Of a DNA stretch of 64,000 nt, positions 1 through 10,719 are shown piece by piece. Both the position numbers and the translations under genes were made by a program. The DNA lies in NCBI GenBank assembly GCA_023634235.1, contig JAMKCF010000133.1:126033-190032 (forward strand), written 5' to 3'. Under the pieces are notes generated by a model. That model had not been told where the DNA came from. It saw only the letters and a list, made by a program, of their open reading frames with translations, and made no database searches. Position 1 is the first letter of the stretch; each line of letters opens with the position of its first letter. The stretch is from Pisaster brevispinus (Eukaryota; Echinodermata; Asteroidea; Forcipulatida; Asteriidae).

Positions 1-372
1 AAACTTGTCTCTAACGAAACCTGAGACCTACAGGCTCATTACGAATCACCCACACCCGCAATTGAAGATTGCCCGAAAGTGAGGCATGAAAACATGTTAT
101 TGCTAAAAAGAGGATCTGCAAAAATATCCTCGCGGTCTCCCCAAGCACCCACATCTTTAGCGACGCAATCGTCGAAATGGCTCCTTTTGTCACTCTTAAT
201 ATATTCGCCCACCACATTCTCCTGTCAAAATGACAGACACCGCGAATATAATACATGGATACGGCCCCCACACATAAAACTTGTAAACACCTTTTTGCAA
301 TGTTATGGCTTTCAAGTCAACAGTCATAAAGTGTCACTGATTTGGACAGCGCCATTATTTATCTACCACGAG
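1..372. other. unassigned flank
   Basis: This stretch precedes the duplicated segment. I see no convincing coding sequence, splice-site pair or recognised repeat here; the open frames are short and look random. It is not present upstream of copy B, where Penelope-like sequence occupies the equivalent position, so the duplication breakpoint lies close to its right end. Confidence 0.4.
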
Positions 373-789
373 TCAAAATAAAAACTGAAGCAGAAATTTG
401 CAGTATTAAAAGCACAAATCTTGCATGGGAAGAAGGTATGCAGGGGAAGCCCGAGCCACATACCCGCTCTACTTCAGATGCTTTTGTAATAGTTGGTACC
501 TGACACAGTTTTGGGTGAGCATTAACATGACTTAGACAACGCACCGATTAGGAAATGACTTTGTGTTATTGTTTGGAAACACGTAAAGGACAACAACAAC
601 AACAACACTGGGCATACCAGTATCATAAGCTAAACAGTTTCAAGTTGTTCAATGTGGACAACTAAGCAAAAAGGAGCTGAAATCGAAATCTACTTACCAG
701 GAAGAAATTCTAGGACCAACCACTAAAAACCTGTTTTTATTCCAAACCAGCAATAAGAAAAACAATCTCTTAATCGACGACTTGTTGAG

Positions 790-1860
790 ACAGAAGATCA
801 TCTACACATTAAACAACACCAAGGCAAAATAAGTATCCAAAAGGTGACAGCATCAAATGCCAGTAAGAGTTCAGCCAAGGAGTTGTGTACCACATCAAAC
901 TTATGTTGCAAATAAGGTACCCCTCCTAGAAAGCAAGCATACTGGAACGAAATGTGGAGGGAGGGGGGTGTGGGGGCGGCAAATGACAAATAAAACAACA
1001 GTTTTATTTAAACAGAAGTGCCCTCCAAAGGAGGGGGCCCCTCCATTGGATACAAATGGTTCATCCCCTTGTACCTCCAGAAACGTTACCCTAGTTTAAG
1101 TTGATGTGTTCGTTGAAATCTTTCGGTAATTAGCCTTCGGGAGGATTAAAGAATGGTCAACCATTACCTGTCCATGTTCATGAGCTACAATATTAACATT
1201 GTCTACGAATGAAGCTATAATGTGAAGATTGTTGAGTCATCCAAATGAACTATACGTAGCCAGTTCATTTATTCCATCTCATTAAGTTCGTTGGTCTCCG
1301 TCTTTCGTGTTTTGAGGTTGTTCTATGACAACTTCTTCAAACAGAAGGTCATGTACACAAACTACACAAAGGCAAAATAAGTACCCGAAAGATGACAGTA
1401 TCAAATGCCAGTAAGAGTTCAGCCAAGGAGTTGTGTACCACATCACATTGCGAATAAGGGTCCCTCCTAGGAAGCACGCGTACTTTAACGAGATGGGGGG
1501 GGGGGGGGCAACTGACAAATAAAAACTGGGTTTTTTTTACCAAAGTGCCATCCCCCCACCATTGGACACACATGGTGCATTCCCTTGTATCCTACAGAAA
1601 TGATACCCTATTTCTATTGATGTGATCGTTGTAAACCTTAAGTAAATAGCCTTCGGGAGGATTACAAAATTGTCAAGCATTCCTTTTTCATGTTTATGAG
1701 CTACAGCATTGACTTTGTTTAGGATCGAAGATGTTGTGGAGAATGTTCAGTCATCCAAACGAACTATGCATAACAAGTTTATTTATTACATTTCAATAAG
1801 TTCGACGTCTCCGTATTTTGTGTTTTAAGGTTGTTATGACCTTATTGGCAACTTCGACGG
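790..1860 (+). repeat. two-unit tandem repeat (about 0.55 kb each)
   Basis: Two diverged direct repeats start near 790 and 1,341. Each contains the words AGTAAGAGTTCAGCCAAGG, a G-rich run, and CCTTCGGGAGGATTA. The same pair occurs in copy B near 31,233 and 31,771, so the tandem duplication is older than the segment duplication. No coding frame is shared between the units. Confidence 0.75.
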
Positions 1861-2044
1861 AGCGTTTATCTTCACTGGGGCTTTGCAGTCTGCAGGTAAG
1901 TTTCCCCTGCTACTTTGTGGATGCTTTATTGCAGTTAAGTGAATAATTCTTACACAGCCCGGCTTTCATAAATAACAAAGATGTTTGCTTGTGAAAATGC
2001 ATTACTCGTAATGACATTCGTAGTATCAATGTTACACTTACTGT

Positions 2045-3947
2045 AGCCTTTTGTCAAGGCCTTCGTGGCTTGCAGTGCCGCGATCCCAAACGACACGAAG
2101 AGGAGACCACGCACGCGAGTGGCGCAACAACGAGGGCCTTTTCCAACTTGTTTGCGGTTATTAATGTGTTTTTTTATTATATCGATTTTTGCTACCCTTT
2201 TAGGGTAGCAAGATTCCAAACCAATCAGAAGTGACGGGGGTCAGCGGGTCAGCATACATTAACAAACTATGCAAATTAACAAATATACAAAATGGCGACT
2301 GTCTCGTCGTGTGTATCAATCATCGGAACTGTCAGACGAATCTTTCGATAATTGCATAGAATATTCTGCTAGGAAGCTACAAATTAAATAGTTTAAACCC
2401 TTATGGCGTCAGGCGATTGGAGGAGCTGTACGCCGGCATGATGTTTTCGTCACCCTTCCCACCGGATATGGTAAAAGTTCGATATTTTAAGCGGTGCCAA
2501 TGTGCTTTGACTGGCTTCGTCGCCGACGACTTCGATATTTTAAGCGGTGCCAATGTGCTTTGACTGGCTTCTTCGCCGACGACTTCGTCAACAACAAGTT
2601 CCTGTGACTGGAAGTGATACTTTTTCACAAACGTCTCCACTGTTAACACCCCAACCATGCCCACAAGCATCATAGTTGTTATTTCACCGCTGATTTCCCT
2701 GATGAAAAACCAGGTTAAAACGTTGCGTAAGCTTGGAGTTGAGGCAGTATATTACGGGGACTCGTCTCCCGAAGAAGATCAGAGAATGAAAGAAGGGAAA
2801 GTGTCGCATGTTTTCATGAGCCACGAGAGCATTTTTGAACGGGCATTTCAGCTTTTCCAGTCCCGGATGTGGCAGGAAAATCTCTGTGCAATAGCCGTAG
2901 ATGATAGTCACTGTGTTGTCAAATGGTATGTTGTAACATTCGAAAAATTATTTTTAAACTATTAACAATAAAAAATGTAGTTTATGACCCCTTTCCCATC
3001 TCGACTACCAATCCATAGTGCTCTGTCTATATCATGAATATCTATTCCTTGTGACTGATAGTTCACGCTGAACTTCATCCACTCTAGTTTGCGTGGTTGT
3101 GGGCCAACATCAAAGGGTCAAGTTTACAGGACCTAAATATCCAGATAACTTTAAATGTTTATTTAAGTTCCTGGCTGGTATTAAATCAAGTAGTTTTTAT
3201 AACACACAAATACCAGGTAAGCAAAGCATCTTTCATGGTGAATGCAGGGTTCGAAATTAGCGGTCGCCCGGTCGCCAAACGCGAGTGAAAACAGCGGCGG
3301 GCGAGTCAAAACCCTTCCTTTACTAGCCCGCCGGGCGAGTCAAAATTTGTTCCTTTTCACAATAAATGAAGGGTACAGTGGTAAAATCCCAGAGAGAGAT
3401 TATTTCTAAGATCGTAAAATGGTTTGGGAAGTATTTACATTTGCTAGATTCACTATCGTTCATAAATAAAACACGCACGCACGCACATAACCACATGGTT
3501 ATGGTAGCGAGTATTGGGGAGGCCCCCACAACGTTCGCTCACCCGCCTGTAGTCCACGCACGCACACAGCATGTTACACTGGGAAAACAACATTCACCCA
3601 TCTTGGATTCGTGTATAATTCGTTTTTGGTATGATGCATTAATGTCTGTAACATTCACGCTACCTTTGTCCAGATTCCGTCTAAGTAATTGATTAAAAAT
3701 TCTCTTATATTATTTATAAACGTATTTTCCAAACTTATTTCACCATGAACTTACTTTTATGTATTTTCCGTTTACCAAACCCCTTCTTAACGACTGGACG
3801 AAACTAGGGAAAGCCCGCGTTATGATTGGTTAATCGTTCAGCACCTTACTTATTTGCGTACAAGTCATGAATATTGGTGGTCTCTCCGTCCCAGTCGCTC
3901 CACTGTTCACAAAGCTGTCCAAGCCACGATGGCCTTGACAAAAGGCT
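2045..3947 (+). mobile_element. Mutator-like TIR transposon carrying a RecQ fragment
   Basis: The element ends in 27-bp terminal inverted repeats with one mismatch, starting AGCCTTTTGTCAAGGCC. It is flanked by an 11-bp target duplication, ACACTTACTGT, at 2,034-2,044 and 3,948-3,958. Copy B has the uninterrupted single site at 32,453-32,463, which proves insertion. A TSD of 9-11 bp is typical of Mutator-like elements; the superfamily is inferred from that alone, because no transposase is visible. The interior holds a decayed RecQ-helicase fragment (about 2,371-2,925) with an intron-type donor, which makes the element resemble a gene-capturing Pack-MULE. Confidence 0.8.
2371..2925 (+). pseudogene. 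RecQ-like DEAD/DEAH helicase fragment, decayed
   Basis: Superfamily 2 RecQ helicases unwind DNA using ATP. Here a Walker A stretch reading LPTGYGKSSIF is encoded at about 2,452-2,487. A later open segment (2,657-2,925) encodes VVISPLISLMKNQV (motif Ia region) and a Walker B-type AVDDSHCVVKW, with DDSH in place of the usual DEAH/DESH. The segment ends in a good splice donor, ATG|GTATGT, at 2,925/2,926. The two parts lie in different frames. A frameshift precedes the Walker A region, and an exact 53-bp tandem duplication (2,478-2,530 and 2,531-2,583) plus an in-frame stop break the reading frame. Helicase motifs III-VI and the C-terminal domains are absent, so this is a captured, non-functional N-terminal piece inside the surrounding transposon. 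Confidence 0.75.
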
Positions 3948-4175
3948 ACACTTACTGTTGCCAATTGCGCAACCAATGGTTAAATTTCATCCCGTGACCT
4001 ATAGTGGGTACTGTAAACGTCATCACAGCTGCAGTAGCAAAGCCATGCAAACAGGTTATGTAATATAGAGGAAGCGCTTGCAGTCGGCTTTATTTTGGGT
4101 ACATAGACACTTTGGGGCCACTGGACAGTCTGGCGGAGTTGGTCGGAACTAGGAGCAATACAGTGCGGTCGGGGT

Positions 4176-5822
4176 GCGATTTTTTTTCCCGTACCACATG
4201 CTAGCTATGGGGCCACAAAAAAGCGTTCTGATTGGTGCGTCCATGTAGAGGTCGTGCATTTTAAATATGGTAAACTAAGGAAAGCGTACTGGTGGTACAG
4301 GGCCCTGGCCTTGGAGCACAGCATGCGGTGCGTGTGGTGTTAATACGGCGGCACTTGGTACTATACTGTGGGCTCTATCGGTGTCGCTAATGTTACTCGG
4401 TGATAATAAAAATAGACACAGGAGGTAGGCCTACAAGAAAACTAAACAAACTGAAATGTTATCTCCTGCCCATTTTTCTCACTGATCTACTATCTTTTAA
4501 TGCATCAACTATTTGTTGTTTCTGAGTCGTGTAAACGAACACAATTTAATGCAAAACACTGTCGAAAGGACAATTTTACAAATCAGTCATGTCAAAGAGA
4601 CTTCCCCAATAATTATGTAGGCCTACGTGTCAATAGGTATTGCCCCCAAACATAAACACACCAAACATTCTTCAAATCCCCCAGTACTGACCAGAACAGG
4701 GGGACCACCCATGCTCCAAAAAGTGATGTCATTGTTCACTCTTATTCTCTCACACACCTACAAGGTTTAGCCACTTATTATCATTTTGGTTTATTCGGCC
4801 ATTAACCCCGTGCATGACACCGTCAACACAATGTTCACACTCGGACTCATGTCCATGGTCTTACCATAGAGAAACAGGTCATATCAAGTGCCGCTGTATT
4901 AACCCTTTCAATACCGCATTGTTTACAGGGGTCACACTGCTGTGTACCGCATTTTTTCACACAAAAAGCAAAGTGCAGTGTTCACTTTTTTCAATCTTGA
5001 TTTTCTGTGTGAAGACATATTTTTGTGGAAAAACTTTGTGCATACAATTTGTAGCTAATGAAATGATCTTTCATATGATGTCAGATTTGTATATATCATC
5101 TTCGTGTCCTTTGCCACCTCGATCGGCAAGAATGGGTCGAGGCCCGCCGAGCCCATGCCCATACCCACGGCGTTGAAGGGTTGCAGTGCTCGGTCCAGCT
5201 ACCGGTATATCGTCAGGATCACTGCCATCATTGAACGTACCTTGCGACGAAACATCACGAGTTTCATCCGGATCTTCACTAGGTTCTTCTTCACATATTT
5301 TCAAGTCCAATTCATAGTCACTAACGACAAATATTTCAACCAAAACCTACGAGTCACGAACAGCCATGATGGTGATTTTTTGTCGGGAAAACGGAAGCGT
5401 GAAATCTGGAAATACTGCAGCACACAACGTAGTTTTTCTCGGAAAATCGTTATGGCAACCCCCTATACAATACACACCATTGGAAAGCTCAATAAACAAG
5501 CTACCCGTCTATCTAACGGTCAACAACAGAGGGCGCCAAACAAAATAAATACAGAGTCTCAAACGCCGCGACTTTTTTTTGTCGAGTAAACTCGACATTG
5601 GTACGGAAGCACACACGGCGCACGGTCGAGTAAACTCGACAATTTAACACCACACACACCGCACGCTGTTCTCCAAGGCCAGGGCCCTGTATCACCAGTA
5701 CGTGTAATAACGCTTTCCTTAGTTTACCTTATTAAAAATGCATGACCTCTGCAGAAACGGACCAATCAGAACGCTTTTTTTGTGGCCCTTTAGCTACCGT
5801 GTGGTACGGAAAAAAAAATCGC
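4176..5822. mobile_element. long-TIR foldback transposon, Mutator-like
   Basis: Inverted termini of about 170-180 bp (4,176-4,343 and 5,644-5,822) begin GCGATTTTTTTT and share blocks such as AGCGTTCTGATTGGT and CAGGGCCCTGGCCTTGGAG. A 9-bp target duplication, GGTCGGGGT, flanks the element at 4,167-4,175 and 5,823-5,831. Copy B shows the empty site at 32,672-32,680. TSD length and long TIRs favour a Mutator-like foldback element. No transposase is visible. The palindromic word GTCGAGTAAACTCGAC occurs twice just inside the right terminus (5,581-5,596 and 5,625-5,640). Confidence 0.8.
5071..5343 (-). pseudogene. acidic open fragment of unknown origin
   Basis: An open frame of about 90 codons lies inside the foldback transposon. 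It is acidic at first (EEEPSEDPDETRD), then Gly/Pro/Arg-rich. There is no ATG at its 5' limit, so it would be an exon fragment or chance. Such an acidic leader is reminiscent of the N-termini of piggyBac-type transposases, and a TTAA followed by CCCTTTCAATACCG sits at 4,899, but no matching right terminus or catalytic domain is present. I do not assign a function. Confidence 0.15.
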
Positions 5823-7365
5823 GGTCGGGGTCGGTAGTTAATAATATTTAATTGCAACCTGGTCACTGCCGTACCTTGCTAGTGTCCCGCAAGGCAAATG
5901 ACACTTTACTTGTGTTCAATAAGTCTTCGTGTTGATTAGTCTGTTAGGGGAAAAAATCACTTTCATTAATAAATATCCCATTACCTCCCCTGCACATCAC
6001 CTTGGAGCAGAAAATATCACAAATTAATTGGTGCGACTTTTCTTTACATTGTTGTTTGGTCACTATGACAAGAGTAAGCAGTAGGTTTGCTTTGTGTATA
6101 GTAATGCTTGTGGAGAACCCAATTATCAAGTTGGCATGACATAACAAGCATTAAGCCCAACACACGTACTAACTTGCCCTACAGGGTTTTGAGTTGTCGT
6201 ATTCAGCTACTTTTCCGATTGGTTCTTTACAATCACGTCCTGAAATTCATTAATAGTCTTGGGTTGAATTTATTTAATGATGTCACCGTCTTGAAATTAA
6301 GTCTCAGTTTTTTCTAAAATTAAACCTGTTGGCAAAATAAGCCATGCATCTTATTCTGTCATTAATGAAATGCAAGCATTGTTGTATTTGTTTTAATTTG
6401 ATTAGCATGCAACCCCTGCGTAGGTCTAATGAGCTGTTTATATAATCTGCAAGAGGTTTAAGATCTCGCGGAAAAAAAAATGTACCTGCCAGATTTCACT
6501 GCTGTTTTGTAGGACTATGAGTTGCGGACTGGAGAACTGCCGGAGAATCATTATAACTAAGATCTGCTTTGAAATCGTAAGAAATCAGTTTGGCTGAATG
6601 GCTGCATTTACACGAAACTGTTTATGGTCCCAGACATTATTAAGGACCAAATATCACATTTAGGATAATTAATTAATTTCATTTCAATTTGAAATAAAAG
6701 GCTGCTCTGGCAACCCACTACAGTCGAAGTGTCTACTTCTCGTAAACGGTAATCGAAGAATCAACAACAACAGCAAATAGGAATGTCTAATTTGTTATTC
6801 GGTTACGCCATTACACTTCTGGTATAGTTTGTTTGAGTGATGGTTTTCTATGTGAGCTATAAGCCGTGATTTGTATTTACAAATTAAACTTAGTGTATTA
6901 AACAAAGTGACATGGTAGCTATGTGGGCTTATTGTTACTTAGTCTGTCATGGGAAGTTTATATAGTCAATATATAGAAGAAACAATAATAATAAAAAAAT
7001 CCTCCGAAAATGTTTTTTGTTTTCAATGTCTGAAGCAGGCATAAAAAAGATCAACTCAACAACACAAATAGCAATTTTCTGTTCGTTTAAAAAAAAAGTT
7101 TGTTTTTATATATTTTATAATAACATGTGTTTGTAATAGTTGATACACGTATTTGAAGTTGATAACTCTTAGTATTTTATTTTGTGTATCTTTTTATTCC
7201 ATACTTGTTTCAAAATAATTTGTTCTTTACTCCGATTCTCCCTTAGTTTATGAAAAGTCGGACAGCTGCTTAATTTGGGTTCAAGTTAATGTAAATTGCG
7301 TTTTCTTAGATCGTTTGTCTAAGTCCGATTACTTAATTAAAACAAATATATATATATATAATTGT
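5823..7365 (+). other. non-coding part of copy A
   Basis: This AT-rich part of the duplicated segment aligns with about 32,672-34,135 in copy B. It contains no open frame of note. Near 7,020-7,120 copy A holds roughly 80 bp that copy B lacks. I see no RNA gene or mobile-element terminus. Confidence 0.5.
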
Positions 7366-7369
7366 ATTT

Positions 7370-7525
7370 CTGCCGCCGCAAAGCCTCCCGTCAGGAGCCC
7401 TGGGCGGTCGAAGGAACCCCGCTCGGTCGCTAGCGCCGCACCTGCGAGAACTGCACCAAGACGAGAACCAAAGTGACCCTGGATCCTGCCGCTTCGAGAG
7501 TGCACGGGGACCGCAGTGTGCAATG
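7370..7525. other. GC-rich conserved block (copy A)
   Basis: This abruptly GC- and CpG-rich block in AT-rich surroundings is well conserved with 34,141-34,320 in copy B. One plus-strand frame reads Cys/Arg-rich sequence (CRRKASRQEPW) but has an in-frame TAG in copy A that is TTG in copy B. The minus strand is open in both copies. Neither protein is one I recognise. It could be an old exon, a CpG island belonging to the promoter downstream, or part of an undescribed repeat. Confidence 0.35.
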
Positions 7526-8119
7526 CACCGAGAATCTTTTCCCCTTCATAGAGAATTACGGGGTGAATTAGGTAAATTCAAAAGAGGGCGCTGTCAGAAG
7601 AAAGTGTACACAGTACATAGTACACATTGTATACCGCATGGGGGACATTACCTCCCGGAAAACAAATATATATCCTGCCTCCCGGTGCACTTCTCCTGGA
7701 CGCGGCTCCTGGCTGTGTCGCCAGAAAAAGCCGGCCAGCTTGGTGCATCCACCAAGATGATGATGTTATCGTTACCAACCATTGAAATGAATACATTTCA
7801 ATTTGAATAGTTTCTGCTTAATTGAAAATTACGATTGTTCACAACAATGTTAACGGCAAGGTAACGTTTTCTGAAGAAAACAAAAATCTGAAATCGAAAA
7901 TTTGTTGAAAATGTTATACATCCTCGTTCTTATGGTGGCGCAATCTAACAAACACGTTTGTCCTTGTATTTATATTTAGGACACTCAATGAAACTGACAA
8001 GAAATTTTCGACAAATTACGTCGATGGACTCTTTGCATTGGCCGCTATCGCTGCTCAAACAATGGCAATGTGAACGTGTGTATCCGGCCCGCACAACTCT
8101 CAGCCAATGATATATCTTC

Positions 8120-8603
8120 ATTGACGTCATATGCAAGGGGGCCTATCGGTGGTGCGCATGTATATCAAGAAAGGGAACAGGTTGAAATGTATCTCTGTCG
8201 AGTAGATGTGTATTGAAAACAGCTTTGTTTTGCAGAAAAACACAATTCTTGCGCTTTAACTTACAACCATTAGATAATGACGTCATTTGAGCGGAAATGG
8301 AAAGTAACTGGCTTGGTACTTCAGGAAGCAATCTGGCAGTGCAACGTAGTAAGGCGGATATACATGTAAACCCATGATGTAAATAAACTAAACTAGAGAG
8401 TTAAGAACAAATGGCCTCCATTTGTACAGACAGCTTCGTTTAAACCAGTGATACAGTATTAAAAGTCACTTCCTTCAATCAGTGACTTTAACAAGTGTTT
8501 ATGATTGGCTGCTCATCGATTGTCAATCAAAACCCAAAGTAGATTGCTGTTCACTTACTGGAAATGCAACAGTATTTAAACCGCTGTACCAGCAGCAATG
8601 CTC
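8120..8603 (+). promoter_or_regulatory. predicted promoter of the C1q-type gene (copy A)
   Basis: A TATA-like TATTTAAA lies at 8,573-8,580, about 30 bp before the predicted start of a short exon. Upstream are an inverted CCAAT box (GATTGG near 8,502) and two perfect CRE palindromes TGACGTCA at 8,122-8,129 and 8,278-8,285. All of these are preserved in copy B (TATA 35,376-35,383; CREs 34,932-34,939 and 35,089-35,096). The transcription start is inferred, not seen. CRE sites suggest CREB/ATF-type control, which is inference from motif only. Confidence 0.55.
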
Positions 8604-8674
8604 ATAACAACTTTTACATCTTTAACAGAGAAGAGGAACCGAGATAACTCCAACTACAAGAACTCAGCACCAAG
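8604..8674 (+). other. predicted 5' non-coding exon 1 of the C1q-type gene
   Basis: The segment after the TATA box ends at a perfect donor, CAAG|GTAAGTG (8,674/8,675). The next downstream acceptor with a strong pyrimidine tract and an immediate coding start is 13,118/13,119, giving an intron of about 4.4 kb. A short upstream ATG at about 8,598 stays open to the donor but meets stops at once in exon 2, so the exon is probably leader sequence with a small upstream reading frame. Confidence 0.5.
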
Positions 8675-9404
8675 GTAAGTGTTTCTCGTTATACTGCTGG
8701 CCCTGGCTGTGGTCTCAACATGCAAGTAGCGCATTTTACGGTTACCTGATCTAAGGCGGTTGCAGATTTCGACCCCAATTGAGGTTTCAATCTATGCAAC
8801 TAAAGTTCTCATGCGGTAATAGAGCCTCGACTCTACACCTAGCTCTCTCATCTTAGTGTACTGTCGCGGTACTGTGGTTGTACAGATCCATGCATGGATT
8901 TATATTTCCTATCAAAACCACGCAATTGTAACATTGATTCTTACGGGTGTTTTTCACCATACATGCAGGTGAATTCGTGTAACTAGTTTTGAACGAGGCT
9001 ACGTTATTTGCTAAGAGCTTCATCGCTTAGATTTAGTGCAATGTTTTGTTCAATTAGTGTAACAGCTTATCACTACATATTTACATCAGACTGTGCTGGA
9101 CAGTCTCTTCGATGTTGAGTACTTTGCCAACATACATTTTAAACATACATTCGGGTAACACTATTGCAAACTTGAATACATAGTTAGTAATTTGACCACA
9201 TTATTATGTGTTGTTTTAGTTGTTGGGTCAACATTAAACGATTGTGGCATGCTATTATGTGGTTCATAGTGTTGCGACATGGAGCAACCGGGGCAAAGCC
9301 GATATACATTTTGTCCCAAAGGTGTACAGAGCACTGGGACCCATCACAGAGTTTGCAACAATAGTTGCGTTACAACATGATAATACAACTTGTATTGATA
9401 GGCG

Positions 9405-10127
9405 AACAGGTTCCTTTATAACTATTGTTTTGTTTTTTTCGTTTTTTTCTTCATATTTTGGGAGTTATTTATTGCAACTTTTTTTTGAAGTTGTTTTCGA
9501 ATGTACAAATTATGTGCACTTGTATAACAACATTTAACAATATTTTGATGTATACCTTTTTGTTAGCAAAAACAAAACAAATTGCCACATGTTGTACTCT
9601 AGAATGTCATTGAATCATGAAAGCATAAATAAATACACACACCTTTTTATTTCAGTGTTTACTTCATTATTGGGAAAGCTGAAACAAAATCAAAGGTTTG
9701 TTAGTAAATGTTAGTAAATGTGTATCATTTGCTGCTCAAAGACGGTTAAAAAGAGTAGAGGACTTAATTTTCTATCTCGTTTTACTCAAACCCAGCTGAA
9801 GAGAAGTGGAGGGGGTATAGTTTCTATCAATTGTCCTTCAAACCCAGCCGAGAGGGGACGGAATAAAAAACTGCATCCTTAAACAAGTCAAAATTTGCAC
9901 AAAATTGCAAAACAAAACTGGAGTTTATCATTTTTGTAATTGTTAGCTTAGAACATTAGATTGATTCGAAAAAATCTGGAGCAAGTTAAAACAAAAAATG
10001 AAGAGAACATGTAAAATAAAAAAGCGTTGCTTTAAAATACTGTTTTGATAAACATTTTCGAACTTTTAAGACTGTAAATTTGAAGAAAAACAATAATTAA
10101 AAAAATGCAGTTGAAAATGAACCTGTT
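9405..10127. mobile_element. short TIR transposon with 4-bp TSD (copy A of family)
   Basis: The termini are AACAGGTTC at the left and GAACCTGTT at the right, with similarity reaching about 14-18 bp. The flanks carry the 4-bp duplication GGCG (9,401-9,404 and 10,128-10,131). The interior includes a few units of a ~50-bp minisatellite (about 9,740-9,870) related to the array at 17,856-18,310. Related copies are at 36,210-37,107 and 17,498-18,561. Four-bp TSDs occur in Chapaev, Sola, Academ and Ginger elements; without a transposase I leave the superfamily open. It lies in the predicted C1q-gene intron. Confidence 0.75.
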
Positions 10128-10446
10128 GGCGGTATGTTATCAACTTGTGTGACTGTTACAACAAAAGTGATGCACAGTTTACAAACAGACAGTTGTACTC
10201 TCGTTGCAGAGCAATTATTTGGCGTTTTACAAAGTAACTAAGTTGAAATGTTTTGTTTGCCATCGAACAACATTGTCGTGTTTGTTATAAAATGTATAAT
10301 TAACAGGGTTTGGAAGCTTGCTTAAGAGCACACAATTGATATTAAACTAAATGATGTGTTTGTTTACGTTTTTTAAATAAAAATATCGTCCTTTAGAGAA
10401 TAATAACATTAAACAAAGTAATGTCCTTACGAAAGGACAAAAATAA

Positions 10447-10711
<265 letters not shown>

Positions 10712-10719
10712 AAATAATT

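Noticed and set aside
4899..5343. piggyBac element (TTAA + CCCTTTCAATACCG and acidic leader)
   Set aside because: There is no matching right terminus and no DDD transposase region; kept only as a weak note.
5104..5589. 161-codon plus-strand open frame
   Set aside because: It is opposite and overlapping transposon interior, has no protein-like composition or domain, and is absent from copy B because the whole element is.
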